Source: Clostridia bacterium
Lineage (GTDB): Bacteria; Bacillota; Clostridia; Oscillospirales; Acutalibacteraceae
Assembly: GCA_017554405.1 (NCBI GenBank)
Contig: JAFZIK010000046.1
Location: forward strand, 1-64,000
Direction: 5' to 3'
Length of the DNA: 64,000 nt
Under the pieces are notes generated by a model. The model ran no database searches. It worked only from the letters and a program-made list of their open reading frames with translations, and was not told the DNA's origin. Shown here in pieces: positions 26,187 through 34,415 of this stretch (the stretch's first letter is position 1; the number at the start of each line of letters is the position of its first letter). Position numbers and translations under genes: made by a program.

Positions 26187-27014
26187 TTTCAGAGATTCAA
26201 TATATTGCGGTAAGACCGGTTCAAATTTAACGCCGTATCGGTGGCTATCGTCGTCGGCGGTGTTTTCAATACACAAAAGCGTATAGTCGGCGGCGATAAC
26301 AGCCGATTTGTAAACGTCGTTGTTTTTAAGATATGCTCCTACAAACGCCGATGCGTAAACGTCGCCCGTGCCGTGACTTCCGCGCTTGTTGCGGCGATGT
26401 TTATAATACCTTTTAATACCGTTTTCATAGACCAAAACACCGGTTGAATCTTCAGAATACGAAACGCCGGTAAGTATAACCGTTTTTGCGCCGGCGGCGG
26501 TCAGTTTGCTCAAAAGCATGTCAATATACGCTTCATCATATTTTTCTTTGTATTCGGTATCTGTAAGAAAACAGGCTTCGGTGATATTCGGAAGAATAAT
26601 ATCTGCCGAATATACAAGTTTTTTCATTTCATTTACAAATTCAGCGTTAAATCCCGTATAAAGCTTACCGTTATCCGCCATAGCCGGATCAACTATCTTT
26701 ATATATTTATCCTTGCCAAGTGTTTTAAACATTGATTTAACGTATCCGATCTGTGTAGTGCTGCCGAGATAACCGGTATAGATAGCGTCAAATTTTATGC
26801 CTTCTTTTAACCAGTGTTCGGTGATCTTCGGTATCTCGCCTGTAAGATCGCAAAACGTAAAACCGGAAAAACCGCCGGTATGTGTTGAAAGAACGGCGGA
26901 TGGAAGAATGACCGTTTCGTGCCCTGCGGCGGAAAGAATAGGTAAAGCAACGGTCAGCGAGCATTGCCCGAAGCAGGAAATATCCTGAACAGTAAGCACT
27001 CTTTTGTAATCCAT
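26184..27014 (-). CDS. pdxK: Pyridoxal/pyridoxine kinase
   Basis: 276 aa from the ATG at 27014 (AAGGAGGA upstream); a 22-codon in-frame extension lacks a ribosome-binding site. Ribokinase-fold text: VLTVQDISCFGQCSLTVALPIL, DPAMADNGKLY, LPNITEACFL and RGSHGTGDVYASAFVGA with the catalytic Asp. It phosphorylates vitamin B6 vitamers in salvage. Assignment to PdxK, PdxY or a ThiD-like kinase rests on overall pattern. The divergent MocR/PdxR-type gene at 27105 supports a role in vitamin B6. Confidence 0.85.
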   Translation of the reverse strand: MDYKRVLTVQDISCFGQCSLTVALPILSAAGHETVILPSAVLSTHTGGFSGFTFCDLTGEIPKITEHWLKEGIKFDAIYTGYLGSTTQIGYVKSMFKTLGKDKYIKIVDPAMADNGKLYTGFNAEFVNEMKKLVYSADIILPNITEACFLTDTEYKEKYDEAYIDMLLSKLTAAGAKTVILTGVSYSEDSTGVLVYENGIKRYYKHRRNKRGSHGTGDVYASAFVGAYLKNNDVYKSAVIAADYTLLCIENTADDDSHRYGVKFEPVLPQYIESLK

Positions 27015-27026
27015 AAAAAATCCTCC

Positions 27027-27055
27027 TTGAAAATCAGTTGCTAATATTGTATACT
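27027..27055 (+). promoter_or_regulatory. Promoter of the MocR-type gene
   Basis: TTGAAA (27027-27032), 17-nt spacer, TATACT (27050-27055). The -35 box overlaps the pdxK ribosome-binding region. Repeated TAATATT elements at about 27042-27048 and 27062-27068 could be regulator binding repeats. Confidence 0.6.
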
Positions 27056-27104
27056 GTTTTGGTAATATTAAAATATTCAATTTAGGAGAATTTTATAATA
27101 CCAG

Positions 27105-28178
27105 ATGAAGTATACAGTCGACAAAAATATCAAGAAGCCTGCATATATCCAGCTTTATGAAAACATACGTAAAGATATAACCTCAGGGGTATTGCCGTTC
27201 GGTGGCAGATTACCCTCAAAACGCCTTGTAAGCGAAGAGATCGGGGTAAGCATAATCACTGTCGAGCATGCTTATTCGCTTCTTATCGATGAGGGTTACG
27301 CGGTCGCCCGCGAAAGGAGCGGCTACTACGTTTCCTATAGTGCCGAGGACGGTTTCAAACATCCCGAAACCGCACCCCGGCTGATACGTCCGCACCAGCA
27401 GTCACAAAAGTATGATTTCCCGTTTTCGGTTTATGCAAAAACCATGCGTAAGGTAATATCCGATTACGGCGAGGAGATCCTGTTAAAAACAGATAATACC
27501 GGTTGTGATGAACTTAAAACTGCCATTTCCGAATATTTACTGCGCAGCCGTGGTATAAGCGTATCTAAGAGCAGGATTGTTATCGGTTCGGGCGCGGAAT
27601 ACTTATACGGAATAATTATTCAGTTGCTCGGCAGGGATAGAAGCTATGCCACCGAAGACCCTTCGTATGAAAAAATCGAAGCTGTATATCACGCGAACGG
27701 CGTTGATATACAGCTCTTAAAGCTTGGAAGCGACGGAATACTGACCGAGGAGCTTAACGCAACAAACGCGACGGTTTTGCATATAACGCCGTATCGAAGC
27801 TACCCGAGCGGCATTACCGCAAGCGCTTCAAAAAGATATGAGTATCTCCGTTGGGCGGGAAGAGAAAAAATCATTATCGAAGATGACTATGAATCGGAAT
27901 TCAGCATTCTCTCAAAGCCGGAAGAAACCCTATTTGCAATGAGTAATAACGATAACGTCGTTTACCTTAATACCTTTTCAAAAACGATTTCTCCGGCGGT
28001 CCGAACCGGTTATATGGTCCTTCCTGAAAAACTGCTTTCAGAGTTTAACGAAAGGGTGGGTTTCTACTCTTCAAGCGTTCCTACATTTGAACAGCTCGTT
28101 ATCGCAGAATTTATTTCAAGCGGCAATTTTGAAAGACATATCAACAGGATAAGAAGAAAAAAGCGTAGGGAAATGTAA
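27105..28178 (+). CDS. MocR/PdxR-type GntR regulator with aminotransferase domain, C-terminally short
   Basis: 357 aa. An N-terminal GntR winged helix (PAYIQLYENIRKDITSG, SKRLVSEEIGVS) joins a fold-type I aminotransferase domain with the PLP lysine in YLNTFSKTISPAVRTGYMVLP. Such regulators sense pyridoxal phosphate and control B6 genes. It is divergent from pdxK. Family members usually run to about 460 residues. This one stops at HINRIRRKKRREM, just where the normal chain continues into the small C-terminal domain, and the stop lies in a terminator hairpin shared with mtaB. It may be a truncated relic or a shortened but working regulator. The AGGAG (27084-27088) is 16 nt from the ATG, unusually far. 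Confidence 0.85.
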   Translation: MKYTVDKNIKKPAYIQLYENIRKDITSGVLPFGGRLPSKRLVSEEIGVSIITVEHAYSLLIDEGYAVARERSGYYVSYSAEDGFKHPETAPRLIRPHQQSQKYDFPFSVYAKTMRKVISDYGEEILLKTDNTGCDELKTAISEYLLRSRGISVSKSRIVIGSGAEYLYGIIIQLLGRDRSYATEDPSYEKIEAVYHANGVDIQLLKLGSDGILTEELNATNATVLHITPYRSYPSGITASASKRYEYLRWAGREKIIIEDDYESEFSILSKPEETLFAMSNNDNVVYLNTFSKTISPAVRTGYMVLPEKLLSEFNERVGFYSSSVPTFEQLVIAEFISSGNFERHINRIRRKKRREM

Positions 28179-28190
28179 ACCCTACGCTTT
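28160..28190. terminator. Bidirectional terminator containing both convergent stop codons
   Basis: Perfect 11-bp stem AAAGCGTAGGG/CCCTACGCTTT with a 9-nt loop. The MocR stop (TAA 28176-28178) is in the loop and the mtaB stop (TAG, minus 28184-28182) is in the 3' arm. Confidence 0.8.
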
Positions 28191-29459
28191 GATTTTGCCT
28201 ATACAGTAAGTATCTGCCGAATCAGTTATTAAAACCGGTAGTATTTGTCCTGTCAACTGCTTATTAGTTTGGACCGTTACTCTGGTATAATTCGGCGTAT
28301 AACCGCCTAAAACGCCGCCCTTTGCCGTTTCAAAGAGCACGGGAAAGACCTTACCCACCTGGCTTTTTAAAAACTGCCGTTCACTTTCTTTCGCGGCGCA
28401 AGCCATAATATCGGAACGGCGCTTCTTTTGGGCATTATCGATCTGGTTTTCAAAGGTATCGGCAGGCGTGCCTGGTCGCCTTGAATAGATAAATATATGC
28501 GATCTTGCAAAACCTATCTTTTTTACAAAATCGAGACTTTCGTTAAATTCCTCTTCGGTTTCGCCTGCAAATCCGACCATGATATCGGTGGTTATCGCGG
28601 CGTCGGGAAATACGGTTCTGATCCTGCGGACAAGATCGGCATAAAAATCCGCGGTATAATGCCTGTTCATCCGTTTAAGGGTTTTATCGGATCCGGATTG
28701 AAGCGATAGGTGAAACTGCGGGCAGAATTTTTCCATCGATGATAAACGCTTTAACATCTGATCGGTAATATGGTCCGGTTCAAGCGAACCTAAACGTATA
28801 CGTTTGATTTTATCAACTCTCGCCACAGTCTCAACCGCATCGCAAATATTATATTCACTGCCGAGCCCGTAAGCGGAAAGATTTATTCCCACAAGAACGA
28901 TCTCACAAAAACCGTTATCTGCAAGAGAAGATGCCTCTGTTCTGATGCTTTCAAGTGAGCGTGAACGAACAAAGCCGCGCGCTTTCGGTATTATGCAGTA
29001 TGAACAGCGACGGTTACATCCGTCCTCGATCTTCATAAAAGCGCGCGTCCGCTCCGAAAAATCGGTAATGGGCAGGGCGGTAAATATATCGTTTATCTTA
29101 TGTTCGCCGATCTCAAAATAACGTTCTCCTGTATACCGGTTTACAGCCTCGATAATTCTGTTCGGATTGCGGTTTCCGATAATTATATCTGCACCGGTGA
29201 TCTTTGATTCTTCGGGAAACGCCTGCGCCATACAGCCCGTAAGAACAGTTACGGCGCCGGGATGGCTCTTTTTTGCCGCGTGGATCATTTGCCTTGTTTT
29301 TCTGTCGCTTTCGGCGGTAACTGTGCAGGAGTTTATTATTATTACGTCCGGCTCAAGCGAACTGTCGGCAGTATGCCCGAAACGTAAAAAAGCTTCGCGC
29401 AGACCCTCTGTTTCATACTGATTTACTTTACAGCCGAGAGTTTTAAAGTGGAAATTCAA
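28182..29459 (-). CDS. mtaB: tRNA (N6-threonylcarbamoyladenosine(37)-C2)-methylthiotransferase MtaB
   Basis: 425 aa from the TTG at 29459, 5 nt after AGGTGA; the longer frame to 29534 runs through the promoter. The N-terminal MTTase domain begins FKTLGCKVNQYETEGL with conserved Cys residues. The radical SAM motif is CNRRCSYC, followed by IIPKARGFVRSR, and a TRAM-like RNA-binding tail ends the protein. TLGCKVNQYE favours MtaB over MiaB. It adds a methylthio group to t6A37 of tRNAs reading ANN codons. Confidence 0.93.
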   Translation of the reverse strand: MNFHFKTLGCKVNQYETEGLREAFLRFGHTADSSLEPDVIIINSCTVTAESDRKTRQMIHAAKKSHPGAVTVLTGCMAQAFPEESKITGADIIIGNRNPNRIIEAVNRYTGERYFEIGEHKINDIFTALPITDFSERTRAFMKIEDGCNRRCSYCIIPKARGFVRSRSLESIRTEASSLADNGFCEIVLVGINLSAYGLGSEYNICDAVETVARVDKIKRIRLGSLEPDHITDQMLKRLSSMEKFCPQFHLSLQSGSDKTLKRMNRHYTADFYADLVRRIRTVFPDAAITTDIMVGFAGETEEEFNESLDFVKKIGFARSHIFIYSRRPGTPADTFENQIDNAQKKRRSDIMACAAKESERQFLKSQVGKVFPVLFETAKGGVLGGYTPNYTRVTVQTNKQLTGQILPVLITDSADTYCIGKIKA

Positions 29460-29483
29460 AAAAATCACCTGCAATTCGTGTAT

Positions 29484-29512
29484 ATTATATACAAAATTGC
29501 TTAGTTTTGCAA
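29484..29512 (-). promoter_or_regulatory. Promoter of mtaB
   Basis: Minus strand TTGCAA (29512-29507), 17-nt spacer, TATAAT (29489-29484). Confidence 0.75.
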
Positions 29513-29520
29513 TATTATAA

Positions 29521-29549
29521 TTGTAATGCAACAAAGTTTATGCTAATAT
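29521..29549 (+). promoter_or_regulatory. Promoter of the hydrolase gene
   Basis: TTGTAA (29521-29526), 17-nt spacer ending TGC, TAATAT (29544-29549). It closely resembles the promoter at 30526-30554. Confidence 0.65.
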
Positions 29550-29568
29550 AAAAACGAGGTGTTCAATA

Positions 29569-30531
29569 ATGAATTTTTGGATAATCTTGCTAATTACGAT
29601 AATCGTTTTGACTGTTTTATTATTCCTTGCGGCGGCAACATTTTTCTTTTTTTACACCTTTGTTCGCAGGGAGGAAGAATCCCGCATGATATTTAAGCCC
29701 GAGGATGAAAAATACTTCGGCGATTTTTATAAAACGATCCACGGCGGCGCCGATTATATTATGGCACAAAAGTATGATGAACACCGCATCAAAAGCTTTG
29801 ACGGGGTAATGCTCTTCGGCAGGTATTTAAAAAACGGTGACAGCAAAAAGACTGTCATGCTGTTTCACGGTTACCGTTCCTGCTGCGAAAAGGATTTTTC
29901 AGGCAGTTTCAAATACTATGTTGATAACGGCTTTAACGTATTTATTGCAGATCAGCGCGCCCACGAGAACAGCAACGGAAAGATCATTACCTTCGGCGTT
30001 AAGGAAAGCCGCGATCTTCACGTTTGGCTAAAATACATAATCGACACTTACGGCGATGATAAGGATATATATCTTTGCGGCTTATCAATGGGCGCCGCAA
30101 CAGTGCTTTTTTCAACAAAATACAAAATGCCCGAAAACATTAAGGGTATAATTGCCGATTGCGGATTCGATTCACCCGAAAAGATACTGAGAAACGTTGC
30201 AAAGAAGAACTTCCATATAAACGGTTTTCTGATGATGCCGACGCTTAACCTGTTTTGTATGATCTTCGGAAGATTCAGTTTATACGGTATTTCTTCCGAA
30301 AAGTCGCTTAAAAACTTTAAAAAACCCGTATTGTTCATTCACGGGACCGGTGATGACTTTGTTCCGTATGCTATGAGCGTTTCGGCTTTTGAGGCGGCAA
30401 ACGAGCCAAAGTTTTTGTGCTCGGTTGATGGTGCCTCTCACGGAATGAGTTATCTTGTTGATACAACTAAAGTTCAGAAAGCTTTCAAAGATTTTATAGA
30501 TTATTGCGAAAGCGAAAATAATAACTTGTAA
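29569..30531 (+). CDS. Membrane-anchored alpha/beta hydrolase
   Basis: 320 aa. An N-terminal hydrophobic anchor (about residues 3-30) is followed by an alpha/beta hydrolase domain. The oxyanion region is MLFHGYRS, the nucleophile motif is GLSMG, and the likely Asp and His are in GTGDDFVP and GASHGMSY. This suits a serine esterase, lipase or peptidase of the BAAT/S9-like group. The substrate is unknown. GAGGTG precedes the ATG. The gene has its own promoter. The next gene's -35 box overlaps its stop codon. Confidence 0.85.
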   Translation: MNFWIILLITIIVLTVLLFLAAATFFFFYTFVRREEESRMIFKPEDEKYFGDFYKTIHGGADYIMAQKYDEHRIKSFDGVMLFGRYLKNGDSKKTVMLFHGYRSCCEKDFSGSFKYYVDNGFNVFIADQRAHENSNGKIITFGVKESRDLHVWLKYIIDTYGDDKDIYLCGLSMGAATVLFSTKYKMPENIKGIIADCGFDSPEKILRNVAKKNFHINGFLMMPTLNLFCMIFGRFSLYGISSEKSLKNFKKPVLFIHGTGDDFVPYAMSVSAFEAANEPKFLCSVDGASHGMSYLVDTTKVQKAFKDFIDYCESENNNL

Positions 30532-30554
30532 TTGCCGTTAATTTGTGCTAATAT
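30526..30554 (+). promoter_or_regulatory. Promoter of the CAT-fold gene
   Basis: TTGTAA (30526-30531, including the hydrolase stop TAA), 17-nt spacer ending TGC, TAATAT (30549-30554). Confidence 0.65.
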
Positions 30555-30582
30555 TATTAAAATTATATTTATGGGGTATTTT

Positions 30583-31440
30583 ATGAGAGCAGACGGTATT
30601 AAATTAAAAAACGTTGATCCGATGTATTATATCGCCTCCTTTGTTATGGATAAGCGGTATGACGCTATGAATATGATCACTATAAATATTCCGCGTGAAC
30701 CGCTTGATGAATACGTTCGTGAAAAGCGCAAACAGGGAATAAACATCAGCCATATGGCGATAATCCTTGCGGCATACGTTCGCGTTATGGGCGAATTTCC
30801 CGAGCTCAACCGTTTTATCGTAAACAAAAAGCCTTACGCGCGCAAAGAGCTTTCGGTTTCAATGGTCGTTCTCAAAGCCGGTTCTAACGGTCACGGAATG
30901 ATGTCCAAAATGTATTTTGATAAGAAAAACACTATTTTTGAGGTCAACGATATAATCAACCGTTACGTTGATGAAAACCGTAACGAGCCGGATAACAACG
31001 GAACCGAAAAACTGATGAAAATTCTTTTGAGCGTTCCCGGTCTTATGCCGATCGGCGTTAAATTCATCAAGTTTATGGATAAACACGGTCTGTTGCCCAA
31101 GAGCGTAATCGATATGTCGCCCTTCCACGCAAGCCTGCTTATTTCAAATCTTGCTTCAATACGCACAAATCACATTTACCATCACGTATATGAATTCGGA
31201 ACAACAAGTCTCAGTATAACCCTCGGCAATACGCACGAAGTTCCGAAGCGCAAGGGTGATGAGGTTATTTTTGAAAAGTGCATACCGTTCGGCGTTGTTA
31301 TGGATGAACGTATTGCATCCGGCAGTTATTTTGCAATGGCATTCAGGCGGCTTCGCCAGTATCTCAATAATCCCGAGATTCTTGAAACCCCACTTGAAAA
31401 CGTTGTTGAGGACGACGGGATCAAAACAAAGAAAAAATAA
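30583..31440 (+). CDS. CAT-fold acyltransferase related to 2-oxoacid dehydrogenase E2 catalytic domain
   Basis: About 285 aa from the ATG at 30583, with GGGG 6 nt upstream; an in-frame ATG at 30571 and the longer frame from 30532 are weaker choices. The protein resembles the trimeric catalytic domain of E2 and chloramphenicol acetyltransferases: INISHMAIILAAYVRVM, SLSITLGNTHEVP, and FGVVMDERIASGSYFAMAFRRLRQYL at the end. The usual catalytic HxxxDG is replaced by DERIASG, so activity is uncertain. No lipoyl or E1-binding domain and no E1/E3 genes are nearby. It may act on a small acyl acceptor or be non-catalytic. Confidence 0.7.
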   Translation: MRADGIKLKNVDPMYYIASFVMDKRYDAMNMITINIPREPLDEYVREKRKQGINISHMAIILAAYVRVMGEFPELNRFIVNKKPYARKELSVSMVVLKAGSNGHGMMSKMYFDKKNTIFEVNDIINRYVDENRNEPDNNGTEKLMKILLSVPGLMPIGVKFIKFMDKHGLLPKSVIDMSPFHASLLISNLASIRTNHIYHHVYEFGTTSLSITLGNTHEVPKRKGDEVIFEKCIPFGVVMDERIASGSYFAMAFRRLRQYLNNPEILETPLENVVEDDGIKTKKK

Positions 31441-31460
31441 AACTTTTGGAGGTTTTTAAT

Positions 31461-32324
31461 ATGTTGGTTTCGGCAAAGGAAATGTTAAACAAGGCAAAGG
31501 CGGGCAAATACGCTGTAGGTCAGTTTAACATCAACAATCTTGAATGGACTAAGGCGATCCTTCTTACGGCTCAGGAGCTGAACTCGCCGGTAATTCTCGG
31601 CGTATCGGAAGGCGCAGGCAAATATATGTGCGGATTTAAAACCGTTGCTGATATGGTCAAAGCGATGATAGGTGAACTCGGAATTACGGTTCCGGTTGCC
31701 CTGCATCTTGATCACGGCTCCTACGAAGGTGCAAAAAAGTGCATTGAAGCCGGTTTTTCTTCAATTATGTTCGACGGTTCTCATTATCCGATCGAAGAAA
31801 ACATAGAAAAGACAAAGGAACTCGTAGACATCTGCGAAAGCCTCGGATTATCGATAGAAGCCGAAGTCGGTGCGATCGGCGGGGAAGAGGACGGCGTTAT
31901 CGGCGGCGGCGAGGTCGCCGATCCGAACGAATGCAAAATGATCGCTGATTTAGGCGTTACAATGCTTGCGGCGGGTATCGGCAATATTCACGGCAAATAT
32001 CCCGCAAACTGGCCGGGTCTCAGATTCGATACGCTTGATGCAATTCAACAGCTCACCGGCACAATGCCGCTTGTTCTGCACGGCGGAACCGGCATCCCTG
32101 CCGATATGATCAAAAAGGCAATATCTCTCGGCGTTTCAAAAATCAACGTTAATACCGAATGTCAGCTTGCCTTTGCCGCGGCAACAAGAGCGTATATTGA
32201 GGCCGGTAAGGACCTTGAAGGTAAGGGATTCGATCCCAGAAAACTTTTAGCACCGGGCGTTGAGGCAATTAAAGCAACCGTAAAAGAAAAGATGGAACTT
32301 TTCGGTTCGGTTGGCAAAGCATAA
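31461..32324 (+). CDS. fba: Class II fructose-1,6-bisphosphate aldolase
   Basis: 287 aa from the ATG at 31461, which has TTGGAGG upstream; a TTG inside that site opens a longer frame. Motifs: FNINNLEW, the zinc ligand HLDHGS near residue 83, EAEVGAIGGEEDG, AAGIGNIHGKYP, VLHGGTGIP and INVNTECQLAF. It cleaves fructose 1,6-bisphosphate in glycolysis with a divalent metal. It is 20 nt after the CAT-fold gene and before a strong terminator, so it may share that gene's transcript. Confidence 0.95.
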   Translation: MLVSAKEMLNKAKAGKYAVGQFNINNLEWTKAILLTAQELNSPVILGVSEGAGKYMCGFKTVADMVKAMIGELGITVPVALHLDHGSYEGAKKCIEAGFSSIMFDGSHYPIEENIEKTKELVDICESLGLSIEAEVGAIGGEEDGVIGGGEVADPNECKMIADLGVTMLAAGIGNIHGKYPANWPGLRFDTLDAIQQLTGTMPLVLHGGTGIPADMIKKAISLGVSKINVNTECQLAFAAATRAYIEAGKDLEGKGFDPRKLLAPGVEAIKATVKEKMELFGSVGKA

Positions 32325-32334
32325 TTTGTTTTTT

Positions 32335-32365
32335 AAGAGTGGAGGAAACTCCACTCTTGATTTTT
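32335..32365 (+). terminator. Intrinsic terminator after fba
   Basis: Perfect 10-bp stem AAGAGTGGAG/CTCCACTCTT with a GAAA tetraloop, followed by GATTTTTCGG. Confidence 0.9.
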
Positions 32366-32415
32366 CGGTAAAACTATTATAGAATACTTTTAAGAATAAT
32401 AATTGGGTGTGTGTT

Positions 32416-32919
32416 ATGGATACGATTTGCGAACAACTTGTAAAGGGCAAAAACGGCTCAAAATTTTATTTAAGCTTGATCGGTATTGTAATTGCCTTGC
32501 TGGTAATATCATATTTGTCGCTTAATTTCTTATTTTCTTTTATGATCATAATAATTCCGCTCTCCTTATACGGTGCATATAAGCTTTTAAACTATCTTAC
32601 CGTTGAATATGAGTATATAATCGTTAACGGTTCGCTCGATTTAGATATTATTTACGGGAAAAGTTCGCGCAAACGCCTTGGGTCATTTGAGTTATCCGAT
32701 GTTGAAAGTATTGAAAAATATAACGGCGAAACGCTTGATAAAAACCGATACAAGAAAATAATAATTGCCTGTGATGCTAAAAGTGATGAAGCATATAAGA
32801 TCGTTTTCAATAAAGATTCGGCTGTCAGCATAGCTATTATGACTCCGAATGAAAAAACCCGCGCAAGCATTGTGAAATTTGTGCCTAAATACGTCGGCAA
32901 CACAGCGTTTAAAAGCTAA
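32416..32919 (+). CDS. Small membrane protein, possibly DUF6106 family
   Basis: 167 aa from the ATG at 32416. It starts MDTICEQLVKGKNG, followed by two closely spaced hydrophobic helices (about residues 19-60) and a soluble, beta-rich, mixed-charge domain. The beginning resembles clostridial proteins I associate with DUF6106; that match is from memory and uncertain. The long hydrophobic pair suggests a membrane hairpin with the C-terminal domain inside. No catalytic motif is seen. It precedes nnr by 17 nt and may be cotranscribed with it. The ribosome-binding site is weak. Confidence 0.65.
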   Translation: MDTICEQLVKGKNGSKFYLSLIGIVIALLVISYLSLNFLFSFMIIIIPLSLYGAYKLLNYLTVEYEYIIVNGSLDLDIIYGKSSRKRLGSFELSDVESIEKYNGETLDKNRYKKIIIACDAKSDEAYKIVFNKDSAVSIAIMTPNEKTRASIVKFVPKYVGNTAFKS

Positions 32920-32936
32920 GATAATTGAGGTTTACT

Positions 32937-34400
32937 ATGAAGGTTTTAACTTCTTTACAAATTAAAAACGCGGAAAAATCGGCTGTTTCAAACGGCCTTT
33001 TTTCTTATAAAGAACTGATGCGATCCGCCGCACAGTCGGTTTATTCGGAGATGAAAAGCCGATACAAAACTGTTGGAAAAAGAATACTTATCATTGCAGG
33101 CAGCGGCAACAACGGGGGCGACGGTATCGTCCTTGCCGATCTGCTTCGAAATACCGGCGCCGCGGTATATCTTTGTTTTCCTTGCGGTGAGCCGACCGCC
33201 GAGCCGGCGGTAGAATATTTACCGGCGGTAGCAGACCTGCCGCGCGTATACGATTTATCGGGTATTTACGATTTTTATATCGACGCGCTTTTCGGTATTG
33301 GTTTTAGGGATAGTTTACCGCAGAATATTGAAACACTCATAAAAGAAATAAATCACAGACCGGGCGTAAAGATCGCCATAGATATCCCAAGCGGTATGTA
33401 TGCGGACCGTTCGGCTTCCGGCGTTCACTTCAAAGCCGACCTTACCGTTACCTTTATCGGATATAAGCAATGCCAGATTCTGCCTCCGGATTCATCCGAC
33501 TGCGGCGAGGTAGTATTGAAGGATCTTAACATCGACGTAAAGAATGAATATAATTACAGTATTATCGAACCGCCCATACCGCGCAAATACAGTAAAAACG
33601 CTCACAAAGGGACCTTCGGCACAGTGCTTACCGTTTGCGGAAGTTACGGCATGTGCGGCGCTGGGATACTTTCCGCGAAAGCCGCGCTCATAGGCGGCGC
33701 GGGTATCGTAAAATCGGTAGTTTGCAGTAATAATTACCCGGCGTTCACCTCCGCCGTGCCCGAGGCGGTCACCGTCCCGGTAGATACCTCGCTTAACGGC
33801 GCGCCGTTTTTGAATGATAAGCGCGTGTTTTCTGCTATTTCTTCCGCCGATTCTCTGCTTATCGGTTGCGGTCTCGGCAGAAGTGACGAGGTAGTAAACG
33901 GCATATATAAAATACTGCCCGCGATAAGTATTCCGACCGTTATCGATGCCGATGGCATAAACGCAGTAGCCGCCAACATAAACATATTAAAGAACGTTAA
34001 TGCTCCTTTGGTATTTACACCGCACCCCGGTGAGATGGCGGCGCTGCTTAACACAACGGTAGAGGACGTTCAGTGCAATCGCGTTTTATACGCCAAAAAG
34101 TTTGCCTGCGATAATCAGTGCACACTTGTCTTAAAAGGCGCGAATACTATTGTTGCTTCGGAAAACGGCGAGATATTCATAAATATCACCGGTAACTACG
34201 GTATGGGCAAGGGTGGCAGCGGCGACGTTTTATCGGGTATCATCGCGGCACTCCTTGCCAACGGTTACGATCCGCTTGAGGCGGCAAAAACAGCGGTTTA
34301 CGTTCACGGCGCGGCAGGAGACGCGGCGGCGTTAAAGTATACCAAAAGAACAATGCTGCCAACCGATCTTTTAGAGGAGCTTAAGTTCATTACATTTTAG
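32937..34400 (+). CDS. nnr: Bifunctional NAD(P)H-hydrate epimerase / ADP-dependent dehydratase
   Basis: About 487 aa from the ATG at 32937. The N-terminal YjeF epimerase domain has AGSGNNGGDGIVLAD and IAIDIPSGM. The C-terminal ribokinase-like dehydratase domain has GTVLTVCGSYGMCGAG, TPHPGEMAALL and GKGGSGDVLSGIIAALLA. The fused protein repairs hydrated NADH and NADPH. The catalytic GSGD Asp is present. AGG lies 9 nt upstream of the start. In many Firmicutes the gene sits beside acpS or alr; here it is next to two unknown envelope proteins. Confidence 0.94.
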   Translation: MKVLTSLQIKNAEKSAVSNGLFSYKELMRSAAQSVYSEMKSRYKTVGKRILIIAGSGNNGGDGIVLADLLRNTGAAVYLCFPCGEPTAEPAVEYLPAVADLPRVYDLSGIYDFYIDALFGIGFRDSLPQNIETLIKEINHRPGVKIAIDIPSGMYADRSASGVHFKADLTVTFIGYKQCQILPPDSSDCGEVVLKDLNIDVKNEYNYSIIEPPIPRKYSKNAHKGTFGTVLTVCGSYGMCGAGILSAKAALIGGAGIVKSVVCSNNYPAFTSAVPEAVTVPVDTSLNGAPFLNDKRVFSAISSADSLLIGCGLGRSDEVVNGIYKILPAISIPTVIDADGINAVAANINILKNVNAPLVFTPHPGEMAALLNTTVEDVQCNRVLYAKKFACDNQCTLVLKGANTIVASENGEIFINITGNYGMGKGGSGDVLSGIIAALLANGYDPLEAAKTAVYVHGAAGDAAALKYTKRTMLPTDLLEELKFITF

Positions 34401-34415
34401 AAATGTGGTGTTCTT

